Positions 45,079 to 57,753 of a stretch of 64,000 nt of DNA are shown here, one piece after another. The notes beneath the pieces are model-generated. The model saw only the letters and a program-made list of their open reading frames with translations, did no database searches and was not told the origin of the DNA. Numbering within the stretch: position 1 is the first letter of the stretch; each line of letters opens with the position of its first letter. The position numbers and the translations under genes were made by a program. This stretch comes from Dichomitus squalens LYAD-421 SS1 (taxonomy: Eukaryota > Basidiomycota > Agaricomycetes > Polyporales > Polyporaceae), in contig NW_006766883.1 of NCBI RefSeq assembly GCF_000275845.1, forward strand, positions 2,377,843 through 2,441,842, written 5' to 3'.

Positions 45079-48000
45079 ATGTCCTCTCCGACAGAACTCA
45101 AACTTCCTACCACCCTACCCTACCCCATCAAGCTCCTCTCCCTCGCCGCACACCCCAACACCCAAGTACAGCGCGGCACACGCCTCCTCGACTACTCCTT
45201 CGCGTACGTCAACCCCGACGGACGCACAGAATCCAGATTCGGCACATGGGACTCGCCCCTCGACGGCACCCTCACCCGCTGGGCATTCAAGAAGGGCGAA
45301 GTCATCCAGCGATCCCGCGCGGACGCATCCCCGGCCGTGTACATCCTCGAACCGTGCAAACATGGCATCGTCTTCGGCGGACTCTGCGGCATCTGTGGGA
45401 AGGACCTCACAAGGTGCGTATTGCCACCTTCCCGCATTCTCTCGTTCCATGCGCTCACGCTTCCGCTCCTCCGCAGGTCTGATTACCTCGGGAGCCAGAT
45501 CGACCAGGGCGGGGCGACGATCCCCATGACCCACGACCGCGACGGCCCCACCGTCTCCCTCGAGGAGGCACAGCGCATCGAACGCGACACCGCACAGCAC
45601 CTCTACCGCTCCCGCAAGCTCTCGCTTATCGTCGATCTCGATCAGACCATCGTCCACGCCACCGTCGACCCCACGGTCGGCGAGTGGATCGCCGAGGGCG
45701 AGGCCTGGGAAGCGCGCCAGACGAAGAAGGCCGAGGTGGCGGCGACGGCAGAGAAGGAGGAGGGCGAGAAGGAGGACGACGCAGACGCGGACGAAGACGA
45801 GGTAAATCCGAATTGGGAGGCACTGAAGGACGTCAAGAAGTTCAGGCTGGGTCCGGAGGCGCTTGGGCAGCCGCATCAGCGAGGGTCGAAGGGGAAGGGG
45901 AAGGAGAAGACGATCGAGCAGGATGGCTGCATGTACTATATCAAACCACGGTGCGCATTCCTGCTCGTCCCGTTCCGTCGGTTCATTCTGCCGCTACCAC
46001 ACAACCCGAGAACGCGATCATTAGTTTCCGTCCGTTCATTAAGCTGACGCTTCCTTCCGTTCTCGGTTACGCCACTGCAGGCCCGGACTGCTGGACTTCT
46101 TGCAGACGATGGCGACCAAGTATGAGATGCACGTTTATACGATGGGCACGCGTGCTTACGCAGAGGAAGTCTGCGCGGCCATCGATCCCGGCGGCAAGAT
46201 CTTCGGTAACCGCATCCTGTCCCGGGACGAGAGCGGCAGTGAGTGTGCACCTCACCAACTGTACTGGCGTCGCGCTAACGGTGATGTCTGGCAAGGTCTG
46301 ACGCAGAAAAGCCTGCAGCGGCTGTTCCCCTGCGACCAATCGATGGTCGTGATCATCGACGACCGCGCCGACGTCTGGGAGTGGTCCCCGAACCTTGTCA
46401 AGGTTATCCCTTGTGAGCCCCGATCATCAGGATTAACCCGGCTTCAGCCACGCTCTAACAAATACATTCCTGAACCAAACAGACGACTTCTTCGTCGGCA
46501 TCGGTGACATTAACTCCGCCTTCCTCCCCAAACTCGAGCCCCTCGCACCCGCCGTGCCCCCTCCGCCCCCACCCACCACAGCAGCCGTCGACGCGGACAG
46601 CGGTGACGACGAAGGTGACGTGACGTTGGTCGTCCCTAACGACGACGACGACGAAGACGATAACGATAACGACGCCGAAGACACGGACGCGGAGGACGAC
46701 GTGCTAGAGGCGTCCGACCGGCCGTCCTCGCCGCCGGCCGACGACGAGCTGTCCGAGGCGCAGAAGGACGAGATGCTGTCGGCGAACACGCTCGCGCTGG
46801 AGGCGCAGGTGGAGGAGCGGCCGCTAGCGAAGAAGCAGGAGGCGCTGCTGGAGACAGCGAACGGGGAGGCGGAGGCGGAGTCGTCTGGCGCGAGCGTGGG
46901 CGGTGCTGACAGGCAAAACGGGCACGCACCTGCGGTGGCGGCAGCAGCGGGGCAGCAGGAGAGGAAGGAGAGGCCGGTGCGCAAGGCGCTGCTGAAGAAC
47001 GACGACAAGGAGTTGGACCGGGTGCAGCAGGTGCGTCGCTCGGCTTCTGGGTGCGCGGGCTGTGATCGAGCGATTGTCGAAGATTCTGGAGCTCGTCCAC
47101 GAGCGGTTCTACGCCGCGTACGAGGCGCGGAGGCGTGAGGAGGGCGCGCAGTCTCCGAGGAAGAAGGCGGGGAGGCGGCACGAAGCGCCTGTGGAACATG
47201 ACGTTCGGGTATGTTTTGTTCGTTCGCGGGAGCGGGTGGTTTGGAGGAGGCGGCTGACGGCTCGCAGACGATCATTCCGCGAATACGGATGGACACGCTG
47301 GCGGGGGTGCACATACTGTTCACGGGGGTGATACCGCTCAACCAGCGACCAGAAACGGCGGAGATCTGGAAGACGGCGACGGCGTTCGGCGCACAGTGCC
47401 ACACGGACCTCGGGAAGCACATCACGCACGTCGTGACGAACAAGGTATGCCCGTAGTCCGGCACTCGCCAGACGTCCGTACTCACACCAGGACGACGACA
47501 GGACAACACGCAGAAGGTGGACGCGGCGCGGCGCTACGCGGACGTGCGGATCGTGTGGCTGAACTGGCTGACGGACTCGCTCGCGCTGTGGCAGAGGCAG
47601 GACGAGACGCCATACCTGCTCCACCCGGCGCCGCAGGGGGAAGAGGAGGGGGGCAGGGCAGCGGCGGTTGGGAGTCCTCCCTCGGATGCTCACCAGATTA
47701 GTTCTGACCCGGACCCCGACGCAGATGACTGGGACGAGCTGCTCGTCGTCGACTCTTCTGGCGCCGGGGAGGGAAGCGGGAGCAGGGTGCTCGGCGCGCT
47801 CGGGGTCGAGGGACCGGAACCCGCTGCCAAGCCGCGGATCGCGCTGGACGAGGTGGACTGGGCGGCGATCAACGACGAGGTCGAGGAGGCCATGAACGAG
47901 AGCGACGACGAGGAGGGGGGCAGCGTGAAGAGTGTCGACGACGAGGGGTCGTGGACGGACGAGACGAACAGCATTATCAGGTGCGTTGGGTGGTGGATGG

Positions 48001-48423
48001 CTCCTGCTAGGCACGAATCTGTGCTGACGTGACCGCTGGGTTCTCAGTAGCACGACGTCGTCGCCCCGGATGAAGCGGAAACGCGTCCGGAGCCTGACGC
48101 CCTCGGAGATCGGCTCGCTGAACGGCGCGGACTCGGACGTTTTGCGGTCCCCGCTCGCGAAGCGCAAGAAGCTCGCCGCGGACCGGTCGGGCGCGTCGCG
48201 GCTCAAGGAGGCGTTCACGGCGGAGCAGCTGCGCGGGGTCGCGTCGCGCAGGACGAGCGAGAACGGGAGCAGCAAGGGCAGCCGGCGGTCGTCGCCGATG
48301 AACGCCATTGGGGAAGACGACGAGGATGACACGGACGAGGACGATGACGAGGACGGGACGAGCGACGGGAACATGATCGACGACGACTTCTTAGCACGCG
48401 AGCTTGAGGAGGAGTGGGGATAG
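45079..48423 (+). CDS. FCP1: RNA polymerase II CTD phosphatase FCP1
   Basis: Nuclear HAD-type phosphatase that dephosphorylates the RNA polymerase II C-terminal domain for polymerase recycling. Exons: 45079-45413, 45477-45950, 46081-46238, 46296-46412, 46483-47030, about 47083-47208, 47268-47444, 47502-47980, 48048-48423; 929 residues. Key elements: CKHGIVFGGLCGICGKDLT, catalytic DxDxT in LSLIVDLDQTIVHATVDPT, MHVYTMGTRAYAEEVCAAID, and VVIIDDRADVW. A BRCT domain covers LAGVHILFTGVIP through VRIVWLNWLTDSLALW. Highly acidic linkers lie before the BRCT and at the C-terminus (DDEDDTDEDDDED). An acidic/Ala-rich insertion follows the DxDxT motif. The acceptor of exon 6 could instead be at 47071, adding four residues. 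Confidence 0.93.
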
Positions 48424-49766
48424 CGATGTGACTTTTGTCGTCAGATTTGTGGAAGGGTGACTGCTGCGGTGCGCTCTCGTTCGTTCGCGTCTGTCTCTGC
48501 TGTTGCTGCTGTGATATGTCTGTTAGCTGTGTGGTATAGTAGTACTAGTGCGATTTATTGACCGACATGTGTGTAGCTATGTATCATAATTTTATACCTG
48601 CGATGCCCTTTCTTTACGACTATACGAACCGTTTAAATCCTCAGCGCATGTCGCGCCGTTTGGGGCTACTTGGTGTTCGCGATCGCATACTGGTGGCTGC
48701 ACGTAACAATATCCCGTGAGTGCGTTTCACAGTCGCTTCTCCTATTGAAGTCGGCTGATCCTTCCCTTTCTCTGTAGGAGTGAAGGCAAGACTAGTGGTA
48801 CGAAAATTGTCAAGTTATCTGGACGCGACCTTACACAAGGACCAGTGATACCAGTCAGCGGCTCCAGCTACTGTCCTGTTGATCATAGGTTCCCCGGGCA
48901 CTGACTGGACGTCCACACACAGAGCTGATGCTTTAGCCATGCGCTGTTGCATCCACATTCGAAGTCCACATTAGTCCGAGCAGAACAGGAGGCAATCGGA
49001 GATGTAACTTCATGGCCTCTCGATGGCATACACATTGATGTGAAAACATGAGGAAGGGCGGGTGTACGTACAGTACATACCCTTCTCGTGCGAACCGTGC
49101 TATACAATCCCAGGACATCCTCATGAGCGTCCAGTACCTCCACTGTACGTTACCCTGCAGACATTGCTGTCAAGAAAGCCAGGGATACTTAGTATCTCAT
49201 TGTAGGAAGACAAGATCGGATTTTATGTGCGTCCGTCAGACATTCTTCGGACGAGGGAATCCTCATGCCAGCCGAATATGTGGCAATTTGACCGTGAGGG
49301 GGCGCATACTCTGTGCGACTGCTCAAAAGCAAAGACTCCAAGAGGTTCCAAGAGCAAGAATACGCACTTATGCTAAGAGAGGTCTGACTTGTGATCGGGA
49401 AGAGGCCCGCGGGAAGTGTCTCAGTTAACCTAATCAACCAACAATCAACCAACCACGACGTTGTCGTGCGTACATAGTGCAGTTGACAGGCGGCCATGTC
49501 GCGTCTCCGTGTCCACAATCCTCAGCATGGAGTGTTTGTGCAGATCGGATTAGCCACATGATTTTATAACTTGATACCTTCGCGTCAACGGAACGTTCTC
49601 ATGATGCATCTGCTCGGCAGGCTTGCATCTTTACACGTACATATAGGGTTGGATCGGTCAGATGAGAACTTCAAGACCAGTGAACATTGCGCTTCGCGCT
49701 TATACATAGACGGATAGTATGGCAAAGCTGGCGAGATCGAGACAACGGCATATGAAACGAATGGAG
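48424..49766. other. 1.3-kb interval without a gene
   Basis: AT-richer; only short motif-free frames. It includes the FCP1 3' UTR and the 3' flank of the minus-strand hypothetical gene. Confidence 0.5.
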
Positions 49767-50701
49767 TTACGCAGCAAATGTGGAGTGCTGTAGGAGTTCT
49801 CGAACCTCCTCTCCATCCATGGGCAGAGCACCTTCGCCCGACGCATCGAGCGCGACCTGATACTCGTGCTCGACGCCGCCGTCGGCTACGCGAACGGTAT
49901 ACGAAGCGACGTGCCATGTGCTACAATCACCTTGATCTTGACCTCCGCTCTGAGGAGAGTGCACGAATCGTTTTCCCAACAGGGTACTGGGGTTGCTGAG
50001 AAATTGGTCTACGTCCTCTCTAGAGACACACCTGGACACCGCAGAAGGGCGAGTGGCAGGGGGAGTGGCAGGGCGCGTCGGTGGAGTCGCTGGCATGCGC
50101 CAGGCGGCAGCACGTTTCATGCTTTCAGGGAACAGAAGAGCAAATTCCGTCTTGTAATATTCACTCATGCTACATGGTAGGGACGCAATGGATTCAGCAC
50201 GCCACGAAGACGATAGTTTAGATTACGTACATCTGCGTCTTCCGTCGCTGATATTGCCTCTCAAGGTCGGGATGATCTAGCAGCCCGTATGCGATCTTGA
50301 ATTGGCTGAAAACCGACATCGCAGCCGCGGCAAAGTGCAAACGTTTGAAACGCCTGTAAATTCAAGTCAGAGTGACAGAGCACCTCCATAAAACACTGCA
50401 CTCACTCTTCAAGTGACTTAGGCGGCGTGAGTTGCTCGATCACGGCATTGGCAGGGATAAGATGCACGTCAGGATCACCGCCCTGCGGAATGAATTGATC
50501 GGGACTGGTATCGGGCTTGATCCCGGGTTGCCTGTAGAGTTCAGCTACAATCTCGTCCCGGCGGGTAGCATGGTAGCTAAGGAATTCAGCATCCTCCGCG
50601 GCAATCTTGAGGTATCGAGATGCTTGCTGAGCAAGAGCTTCGACGTCGACCAGGTTCCTCTGTATTTCATAGACGTCCAAATTATATATTGGGGCTGACA
50701 T
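49767..50701 (-). CDS. Hypothetical protein, 273 residues
   Basis: Exons: 50701-50406, 50353-50231, 50169-49767 in one frame. It starts MSAPIYNLDVYEIQRNLVD, followed by helical sequence (VEALAQQASRYLKIAAEDAE), then RFKRLHFAAAAMSVFSQFKI and HPDLERQYQRRKTQIMSEYY. This suggests a helical, possibly coiled N-terminal half. The C-terminal part (LLGKRFVHSP, STWHVASYTVRVADGG, EYQVALDASGEGALPMDGEE) looks like a small beta-fold, chromo- or tudor-like in rhythm only. A further short intron may exist within the last exon, since splice-like signals occur near 50020. I do not recognise the family. Confidence 0.6.
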
Positions 50702-51139
50702 GAAGCAGATTGCGGGAAAGAAGAGTGGCGGTGGAGTGGCTAGGAGAATGAGAACGACGCAGCGTGGCGATCGCCATAAATTAGCTCTGCATGCGGGTGT
50801 CGATGTTATTCCCACGGTTCGGAAAGGAATGGGACAAGGCCGACCGGGCCGACCTGGACTATCTGGTGCTTATTCGTGACTACCGACATGCCTTGCGATG
50901 ATTCTATTAGAGAGAGGTCCCCTCAGTTGTTCGTTCTATTGTGAGCATCAGAGACTAGTGCCTCGGAAAAGTGTTATGTAGCGTGGGGGATGCGAGGAAA
51001 GCCGTACAAAAGTGAGGCTGTTGTGTCCTGCAAAGTCCGAAGTGCAACACAGTATGACATCTTGAAACCGCTTGAATACCGCATTGTGGCGGAGAGCTCT
51101 GGAATATGATATATCAGATATACATCAGCAGTAAGTTGA
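50702..51139. other. Intergenic spacer
   Basis: 438 bp upstream of the hypothetical gene and downstream of the metalloprotease gene. No frame with support. Confidence 0.5.
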
Positions 51140-52034
51140 TCACTTGTTCTCCTCGAGATGCTCCTTGTAAAGGGTCCATAACTTAGAAACCTTCCTGCCG
51201 GTGACGTCCTTGAAGATGTGCTCGTCGTACTCCACATCCTTCATGCCTTCGTTTAACTCACGTATGGAACCGTCTCCGTACCGACCCTCGATCCAGTCAA
51301 GGAAGTACGCTGTCTTCTGATAACCCCCGTCCCAATCACCGTCGGCATCCTTCTTCCAATGCGGAGGCGCGTATCCCGCATTCAAACGGACCCAATCTGC
51401 GTCCCGTACATGGTCAGCTGGCCACCCAAAATGTCGAACGAGTAAAGAAGGAAGGAGGACCTGCGATGCCCTCTATGAGACCGCCGGGGGTTTTGCCTTC
51501 GCCATTGTATTGATAGCAATGAACCATCTCGTGGGTGAGGACACCGAGGATCTCGTCTTTGGCGCGTGACTGCGAATTGCGGATGTGATCCAGGGAGAAG
51601 TGTATTTCCTTCGTCGTCGGAGAGCCGAAGGTATGAGCGACTCCAGGCATGGGTCGGAGGACGAGTGTGATCAACTGCACGCTAGTGGATTGCAGAGAGA
51701 CGGCGGCGCGGACAGCCGCCAGACGGCATCATAGGAACGATAGCGTGACCACAGCGGAGTGGAAGGAGCACAAGGATGAGGGCGCCAGAAGCAGAGCAAG
51801 CGGAGGTAAGACGGAGTCCCTTGGAGATTTCGAGAGTCCGACGTACTTCCGCGGTACCGTTTGTTCAGTGTATAGCCAAGTGCAGACGGTGGTGACGGCA
51901 TGGCGTAATGCCTCGTCAGGACGAATGTTATCAAGGAACAGCTTTGTGCCCGGATGTGCAAGGTCCTCGATACGGAGGTTGAACGTTGGTATCGGCCACT
52001 GTGGCTCTGGTCCAGATAGTGGGTGGGGCGGCAT
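51140..52034 (-). CDS. Basic secretory protein (BSP)-type metallopeptidase
   Basis: Exons: 52034-51847, 51681-51461, 51396-51140; 221 residues. It carries the zinc-peptidase motif HExxH in GVLTHEMVHCYQYNGEG, followed by GGLIEGIADWVRLNAGYAPP and YQKTAYFLDWIEGRYGDG. These are the hallmarks of the plant/bacterial/fungal BSP (DUF-type peptidase) family. The N-terminus (PIPTFNLRIEDLAHPGTKLF) has no visible signal peptide, unlike plant members, so it may be cytosolic or a start exon may be missing. Intron 2 begins gtcctc, a weak donor, but the join IAG/DWVRL is required for the motif. Divergent from the xylosidase gene. Confidence 0.86.
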
Positions 52035-52492
52035 GGAAGAAGGAAAGAGAGCTGCGACGATGGTACGACCTGGTAACGACGGCTGTACTAGTACTTAGAT
52101 ACCAAGTTGGGAATCTGGATGCCAGGTGATCGCGGGAGTTGATGAGACGTGACACCTGTCACGCTCTCCCTCTCTTCTATACGGACGGGCGTTCGTGGCT
52201 ACTGCATAAATCCAACATCTACTGCGGCTACTTCTTCCGTTCGCGCCGTCTCCGAGATGATAACCTTCTTGAGCCTGCTCGAACGTAACCTTCTGACCGT
52301 TTCAGCTGACCGCATCCACCGCTCCATCTTATGCTCGTCTGCCAGTGGCCCCAGTGGCCCGTCACTCCGGTTGATCCATCAGTTTGTCACTGAGCTGCCC
52401 GACGTTTCTCCTTCGCGATAGCTCTCTAATAATAAGAAGGCAAGCTCAAAGTATGGCCGTTTGACTGGCTCCTGAGCTTCCCGACTCTCTGA
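52035..52492. promoter_or_regulatory. Divergent promoter region BSP peptidase / GH3 xylosidase
   Basis: 458 bp between head-to-head genes. A short duplicated agtggcccc element at 52343-52361 is visible. No gene is seen inside. Confidence 0.4.
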
Positions 52493-55191
52493 ATGGCACA
52501 CGGTCTGCGTCGTCTCTCGGCCTTTCTCACCGCTCTTGCGGTCGGGACCTCGTGCGTCTCTGGCTACGGATTCCCTGATTGTGTTAATGGCCCACTCTCC
52601 AACAACACCGTCTGCGATACGTCCAAGGACCCCATCACTCGAGCTACCGCTCTGATCGATCTATGGACTGACGAGGAGCTCACCAACAACACCGTGAACG
52701 CTTCTCCGGGCGTCCCAAGGCTGGGTCTTCCTGCGTACAATTGGTGGTCTGAAGGTCTCGTAAGTCGTCCACATAGACAACACTGATATTCCTTCTCACG
52801 CCTGTTTTTTTCTTCTGTCAGCATGGGGTCGCTCAAAGCCCCGGAGTCACCTTCGCTCCTTCAGGAAACTTCAGCTATGCCACGTCCTTCCCTCAGCCGA
52901 TCCTCATGGGCGCTGCCTTCGATGATCCTCTTATACAAGCGGTTGCTTCCGTCGTAAGTACTGAGGGTCGTGCGTTTAACAACGTCGGCCGCGCTGGACT
53001 CGATTATTGGACGCCGAACATTAATCGTGAGCTTATCCTACGTATGACGTCAATCTTGCTATCTACGATTGATGCCTATCCCGCGTCCAGCTTTCAAGGA
53101 TCCTCGCTGGGGTCGTGGTCAGGAGACTCCAGGAGAAGACCCCTTCCATCTACAGGGCTATGTTTACAACCTCATCCTCGGTCTTCAGGGCGGACTCGAC
53201 CCCACACCGTACTTCAAGGTTGTTGCAGACTGCAAGCACTTCGCCGCATACGATATGGACAATTGGGAAGGCAATGTGCGCTATGGCTTCAACGCGGTGG
53301 TCACCCAGCAGGATCTCTCCGAATATTACCTTCCCTCGTTTCAGACTTGTGTGCGCGATGCGAAGGTCGCTAGCGTCATGTGCTCGTACAACGCCGTAAA
53401 CGGTATCCCGTCCTGCGCCAACTCTTTCTTGTTGCAAGACATCCTGCGAGACTACTGGGGCTTTGACGACACCAGATGGGTAACCAGCGACTGCGACGCC
53501 GTACAAAACATCTACACCCCTCACAACTACACCGACAATCCGGCGCAGGCGGCAGCCGACGCTTTGCTAGCGGGCACGGACATCGACTGTGGGACGTTCT
53601 CGTCGACATACCTCCCCGATGCGCTCTCACAGGGCCTCGTTAACGCCACCGATCTCAAACGAGCGGCCATCCGTCAGTATGCCTCTCTTGTCAGGTACGT
53701 GCTGTGTGTGTTTTCTACTAAGGCTCCATTCTGATCTCGGTGCTCCGTTCATAGGCTAGGCTACTTCGATCCCCCCGAATCGCAGCCGTACCGTCAGCTC
53801 GGATGGTCGGATGTCAACACGCCAGAGGCTCAGCAACTCGCCCACACCGCAGCCGTCGAAGGCATGGTCCTGCTCAAGAATGACGGCACGCTTCCACTCT
53901 CCAAACATGTCCGCAAGCTCGCATTGATCGGCCCCTGGGCGAACGCGACAACACTCATGCAGGGCAACTACGCCGGCATCGCCCCCTACCTCATCAGCCC
54001 TCTTCTCGGTGCGCAACAAGCCGGATTCGATGTCGAATACGTCTTCGGTACCAACGTTACGACCACCAACGACACGAGCGGCTTTGCGGCCGCCGTCGCA
54101 GCGGCTAAGCGCGCCGATGCGGTGATCTTCGCCGGAGGGCTGGACGAGACTGTCGAGCGCGAGGAAGTGGACAGGCTCAATGTCACTTGGCCTGGGAACC
54201 AGCTAGACTTGGTGGCGGAGCTCGCAAGCGTGGGAAAGCCCTTGATCGTAGCGCAGTTCGGAGGAGGTCAGTTAGATGATTCGGCGTTGAAGAGCAAGCG
54301 TTCGGTACGTCATTCCTCAAAGCATATCCACCACCTCCACCGTGTCCTCGGGCGTGGTCACGCGCATGTGCCCAATTGAGGCACCCTCTGCGTCTGAGGC
54401 CTACATGACGCGGACCTGTTACGTTCTTGCAATATATCCCTATGTACCTGACACGTTTGACGTGGACATGATATCTCATATGTCTCTCACAGGTCAACGC
54501 GATCATTTGGGGAGGATACCCCGGTCAAAGCGGAGGCACAGCACTCTTCGATATCCTCACGGGCAAAGCCGCGCCCGCAGGGCGTCTGCCCATCACGCAG
54601 TACCCGGCCGAGTACGCAAATCAGGTACCCATGACGGACATGACTCTCCGCCCGAGCGCGACCAACCCAGGCCGCACTTACAAGTGGTACACTGGCACGC
54701 CGGTCTTCGAGTTCGGCTTCGGGCTGCACTACACGACGTTCTCGTTCGCGTGGGCGTCGAACGCGCACGCTAACACTCCCGCGGCGAGCTACTCGATCGA
54801 CGCGCTGATGGCCAGCGGCAACAAGAGCGCCGCGTTCTTGGACCTCGCGCCGCTCGACACGTTCGCGGTGCGTGTGACGAACACGGGCAAGATGACCTCC
54901 GACTACGTCGCGCTGCTGTTCGCGAGCGGGACGTTCGGCCCCGCGCCCCACCCGAATAAGCAGCTCGTGGCGTACACCCGCGTGCATGGAGTCGCGCCAA
55001 AGCAGAGCACTATAGCGGAGCTGACGGTGACGCTGGGGGCAATTGCGCGCGCGGACGAGAGCGGGGCAAAATGGGTGTATCCGGGCACATATACCCTTGC
55101 GCTGGATACGACGGAACAGCTGAAGCATACGTTCACGTTGGAAGGGGAGGCAAGGAACATCGCCGATTGGCCAGAGGATACGACCTCTTGA
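52493..55191 (+). CDS. Secreted GH3 beta-xylosidase
   Basis: Glycoside hydrolase family 3 enzyme releasing xylose from xylo-oligosaccharides. Exons: 52493-52759, 52822-53026, 53091-53694, 53755-54304, 54493-55191; 774 residues, typical for fungal beta-xylosidases. A signal peptide (MAHGLRRLSAFLTALAVGTS) is present. Subsite motif YNWWSEGL-HGVA bridges intron 1. FKDPRWGRGQETPGEDP, CKHFAAYDMDNW and the nucleophile motif VTSDCDAVQN follow. A C-terminal fibronectin-III-like domain starts near FGFGLHYTTFSFAW. Several N-x-S/T sites suggest glycosylation. The last intron (188 bp) is unusually long. The xylosidase/laccase pair suggests a plant-cell-wall decay locus. Confidence 0.92.
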
Positions 55192-55564
55192 GAACGAGTG
55201 CTTCTAAGACTGAGAAACTTCCCAAATTGTTCCCGGTCCCGTGCTGTTGATAGCAATACTAGTTCAAAAGATATGTCCGCCCACATTATCACTCTCAACC
55301 GGTCTCGTCAGATTGAGTCAAGGACAGGGATTATAAAACAACGACAGAGTTACCAAGATGGGAGCTGATAACAAAGCCCATTAGATATTACGAATAGATA
55401 CTACCAAGCGCAGAACCCAAGTCTTTGACTGCATATTTCAGCCATATTCACCAAACCGAATGCCCAAACCATAATGACTTTAACAGAAACGAGCGAATGG
55501 TACCACGTCGTAAGCCAGGGTCCATGTCTTCTCCGAATCTCTGAGGTTCGACTACGCAAACCGC
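55192..55564. other. Convergent 3' spacer xylosidase / laccase
   Basis: 373 bp between convergent stops, AT-rich; two 3' UTRs. No gene seen. Confidence 0.6.
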
Positions 55565-57668
55565 TCACTGATCATCAGGGGAAAGGGCATCGTAAGTTGG
55601 GCAGAGGTCCGACCAAGCCTGCGGGACTGGGTTTGCAGACTTGACATCCGGAATGTCTTCGGCCATGACGACAGCGAAACCAGCCTCGAGGTGAAAATCG
55701 ATGTGGCAGTGGAGGAACCACGGGCCCGGGTTGTCAGTCTGGAAGCGGATAGTGACGTTGTCGCCCGCGGCGGGGGTACCGGTGGAAACGACGTCGCGCC
55801 AGACAGGGTTGTCGTAGTTGTACTCGGTAGAGCCCGCGCTGCGTACGACAGCGAAAGAGTGCTATGAAGGGACACCCCGATGAGCATATCATTGTCATCT
55901 CCTGTAGAGCGAAGGAAACTTACACCGTGCAAGTGGAAGGGATGAGGAGCACCAGGAGCGTTCGTGGTGGCGGGGAAGGTGATCTCGATGGACGAATTGA
56001 CGGGCAGCTGGTATACACTACCAGACGGCAAGAGGTCCTGGGCATCCTGCGCGCCGCTGATAATTTGGAGCAGGACGGGGACGGTGGGGGGCACGAAAGA
56101 AGCGTCGTTGATAAAGAAGTTGGTGCCGTTGAAGTTGAAGACCATGTTAATGGCCTTGTCAACACCACCCTGCACAGCGGTACCGGGCTGGACGATGTAT
56201 TTGGGTCAATTACCGATGTAGTGTTCATGTTCGTACGAATCGAGCACGTACCGTCACCCTCGGGGTCAAGGGCGCAAGAGTGGCCTCGTTAAGCAGGTTC
56301 TGCGTAGCCTGCTGGGACGTTGTAGGCTCGATCGAAGCAGCTCCGTCATAGCGAAGAATGGCAGAGTTGATGCCGTCTGCGAAGCCGATGTTACCCAAGT
56401 TCGGGTTAGCACGAATCCAGTAGTTGTCAACTGTTTGATTCGCAGTAAGCTAGAAAACAATAGGTCACTTCGGTTTCATAAAGAGTGCTCGCGCTCAGAT
56501 TACTCACCACGAACGAGTAACGCTGGGCAGCAAATATCTGAATAGCGTTGACGGTGACGGGCTTCGTCTCGATACCATCGGCTTCAATGACGGTCAGGTC
56601 GTGGTTGTCGATACTGAAGACGTAGTTCGGGTCGCAAGAAATCGACACAAGTCGGAAGCGGTAGCTATAGCAAAGCCGTCAGCCCTAAAAAGTTGATGGA
56701 TCTTCAGCTATAACGTACCGCTTGCCCTGCGTAACATTGATGACCGCGAGGTCAGCGGTAGGAGTTCCTGGGCTCCGCCCCAGACCGTTGATGAGAGTGG
56801 AGTCTGAACCAAACCTGTATTCCGAGTGGAGTTAGTCACGACAGTCTGAACGACGGTATACAGGAAGGTGATCAAACTCACGGGACACGAGGGCCAACCT
56901 TGGCGGCAAGATGGTACCAATCCGTGAGGGTAATCACGGTCGAGTCTATATGGCGTGAGTGTCAGACGAATCTGCCTTTGGCGGGGGGAACACCCGTAGA
57001 GGACTGACCGTCGTCAACATCGTAAAGATGTGCGTGGGGATCCTTAGGATCATACACTACGAAAGGACCCCTCAAACCATCGCAATATTGCGTGGAAAGA
57101 TGACTGTGGTACCAATAGGTACCTGAATTCGTGTCAGCGGCCCATTCATACCAGGACGGTGACCGTATCTTACCAGACTGGTCTGGAACCTGGAAATCGT
57201 ACAGGAACGAGTTTCCGCTGGAGATGGGGCACTGATTGATGAAGGCAGGACCGTCTGCCCAGTTCGTGCCCTTCTGGAAGAAGCCATGCCAGTGCTACAG
57301 GACCGTTGTTAGCATGACTTGTGACGTTCCTAGGCGCGAGCGGAGGATGATCCATACAATACTAGTGGATTTTAACATGGTGTGGTTCGTCAGCTGGTTG
57401 ATTACGTTGAGCTGGAACCGGTCGCCCTATAATCACCCAATGTCAGTCAAGAGTAGTGCTATGGCTAGCATGCTTCAGAGCTGACCTGGTTACCAGTGAT
57501 GAGGGGCCCGGGAACGAGACCGTTGACTGCGATGGCAGCACGGCTGAAGCCATCGGGGGCGACGGTTACATCGGTGATGGTCAGGTCGGTGACGGGCCCG
57601 ATGCCTGCGGAGGCCGAGGCGGCGAAAAGGAGGGTGACATAGGAAAGCAAGCACATGAACTTGGCCAT
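55565..57668 (-). CDS. Laccase (multicopper oxidase), axial Phe type
   Basis: Secreted phenol oxidase. Ten exons: 57668-57486, 57426-57358, 57294-57174, 57122-57009, 56945-56882, 56814-56719, 56664-56508, 56449-56252, 56187-55924, 55861-55565; 520 residues. Signal peptide [20 protein letters not shown]. Copper ligand motifs in order: [17 protein letters not shown] (L1), [18 protein letters not shown] (L2), HPFHLHGH (L3, spanning intron 9), and [12 protein letters not shown] (L4). The residue ten after the L4 Cys is Phe, which is associated with high redox potential basidiomycete laccases. The N-terminal [19 protein letters not shown] is the classic polypore laccase start. Confidence 0.95.
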
Positions 57669-57747
57669 GACGATCGCAAGTGAAGAGAATTGCTCGAAGA
57701 CCAAAGGAGGACTGGGGCTTGGATAGAACGGCCTCTTACGACCATCC

Positions 57748-57753
57748 TTTATA
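57748..57753 (-). promoter_or_regulatory. Laccase TATA box, with PacC-type sites further upstream
   Basis: tataaa on the minus strand about 80 bp before the laccase start codon. GCCAAG at 57767-57772 and its complement cttggc at 57893-57898 are PacC-type cores lying 100 and 226 bp upstream. pH regulation is an inference. Confidence 0.5.
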
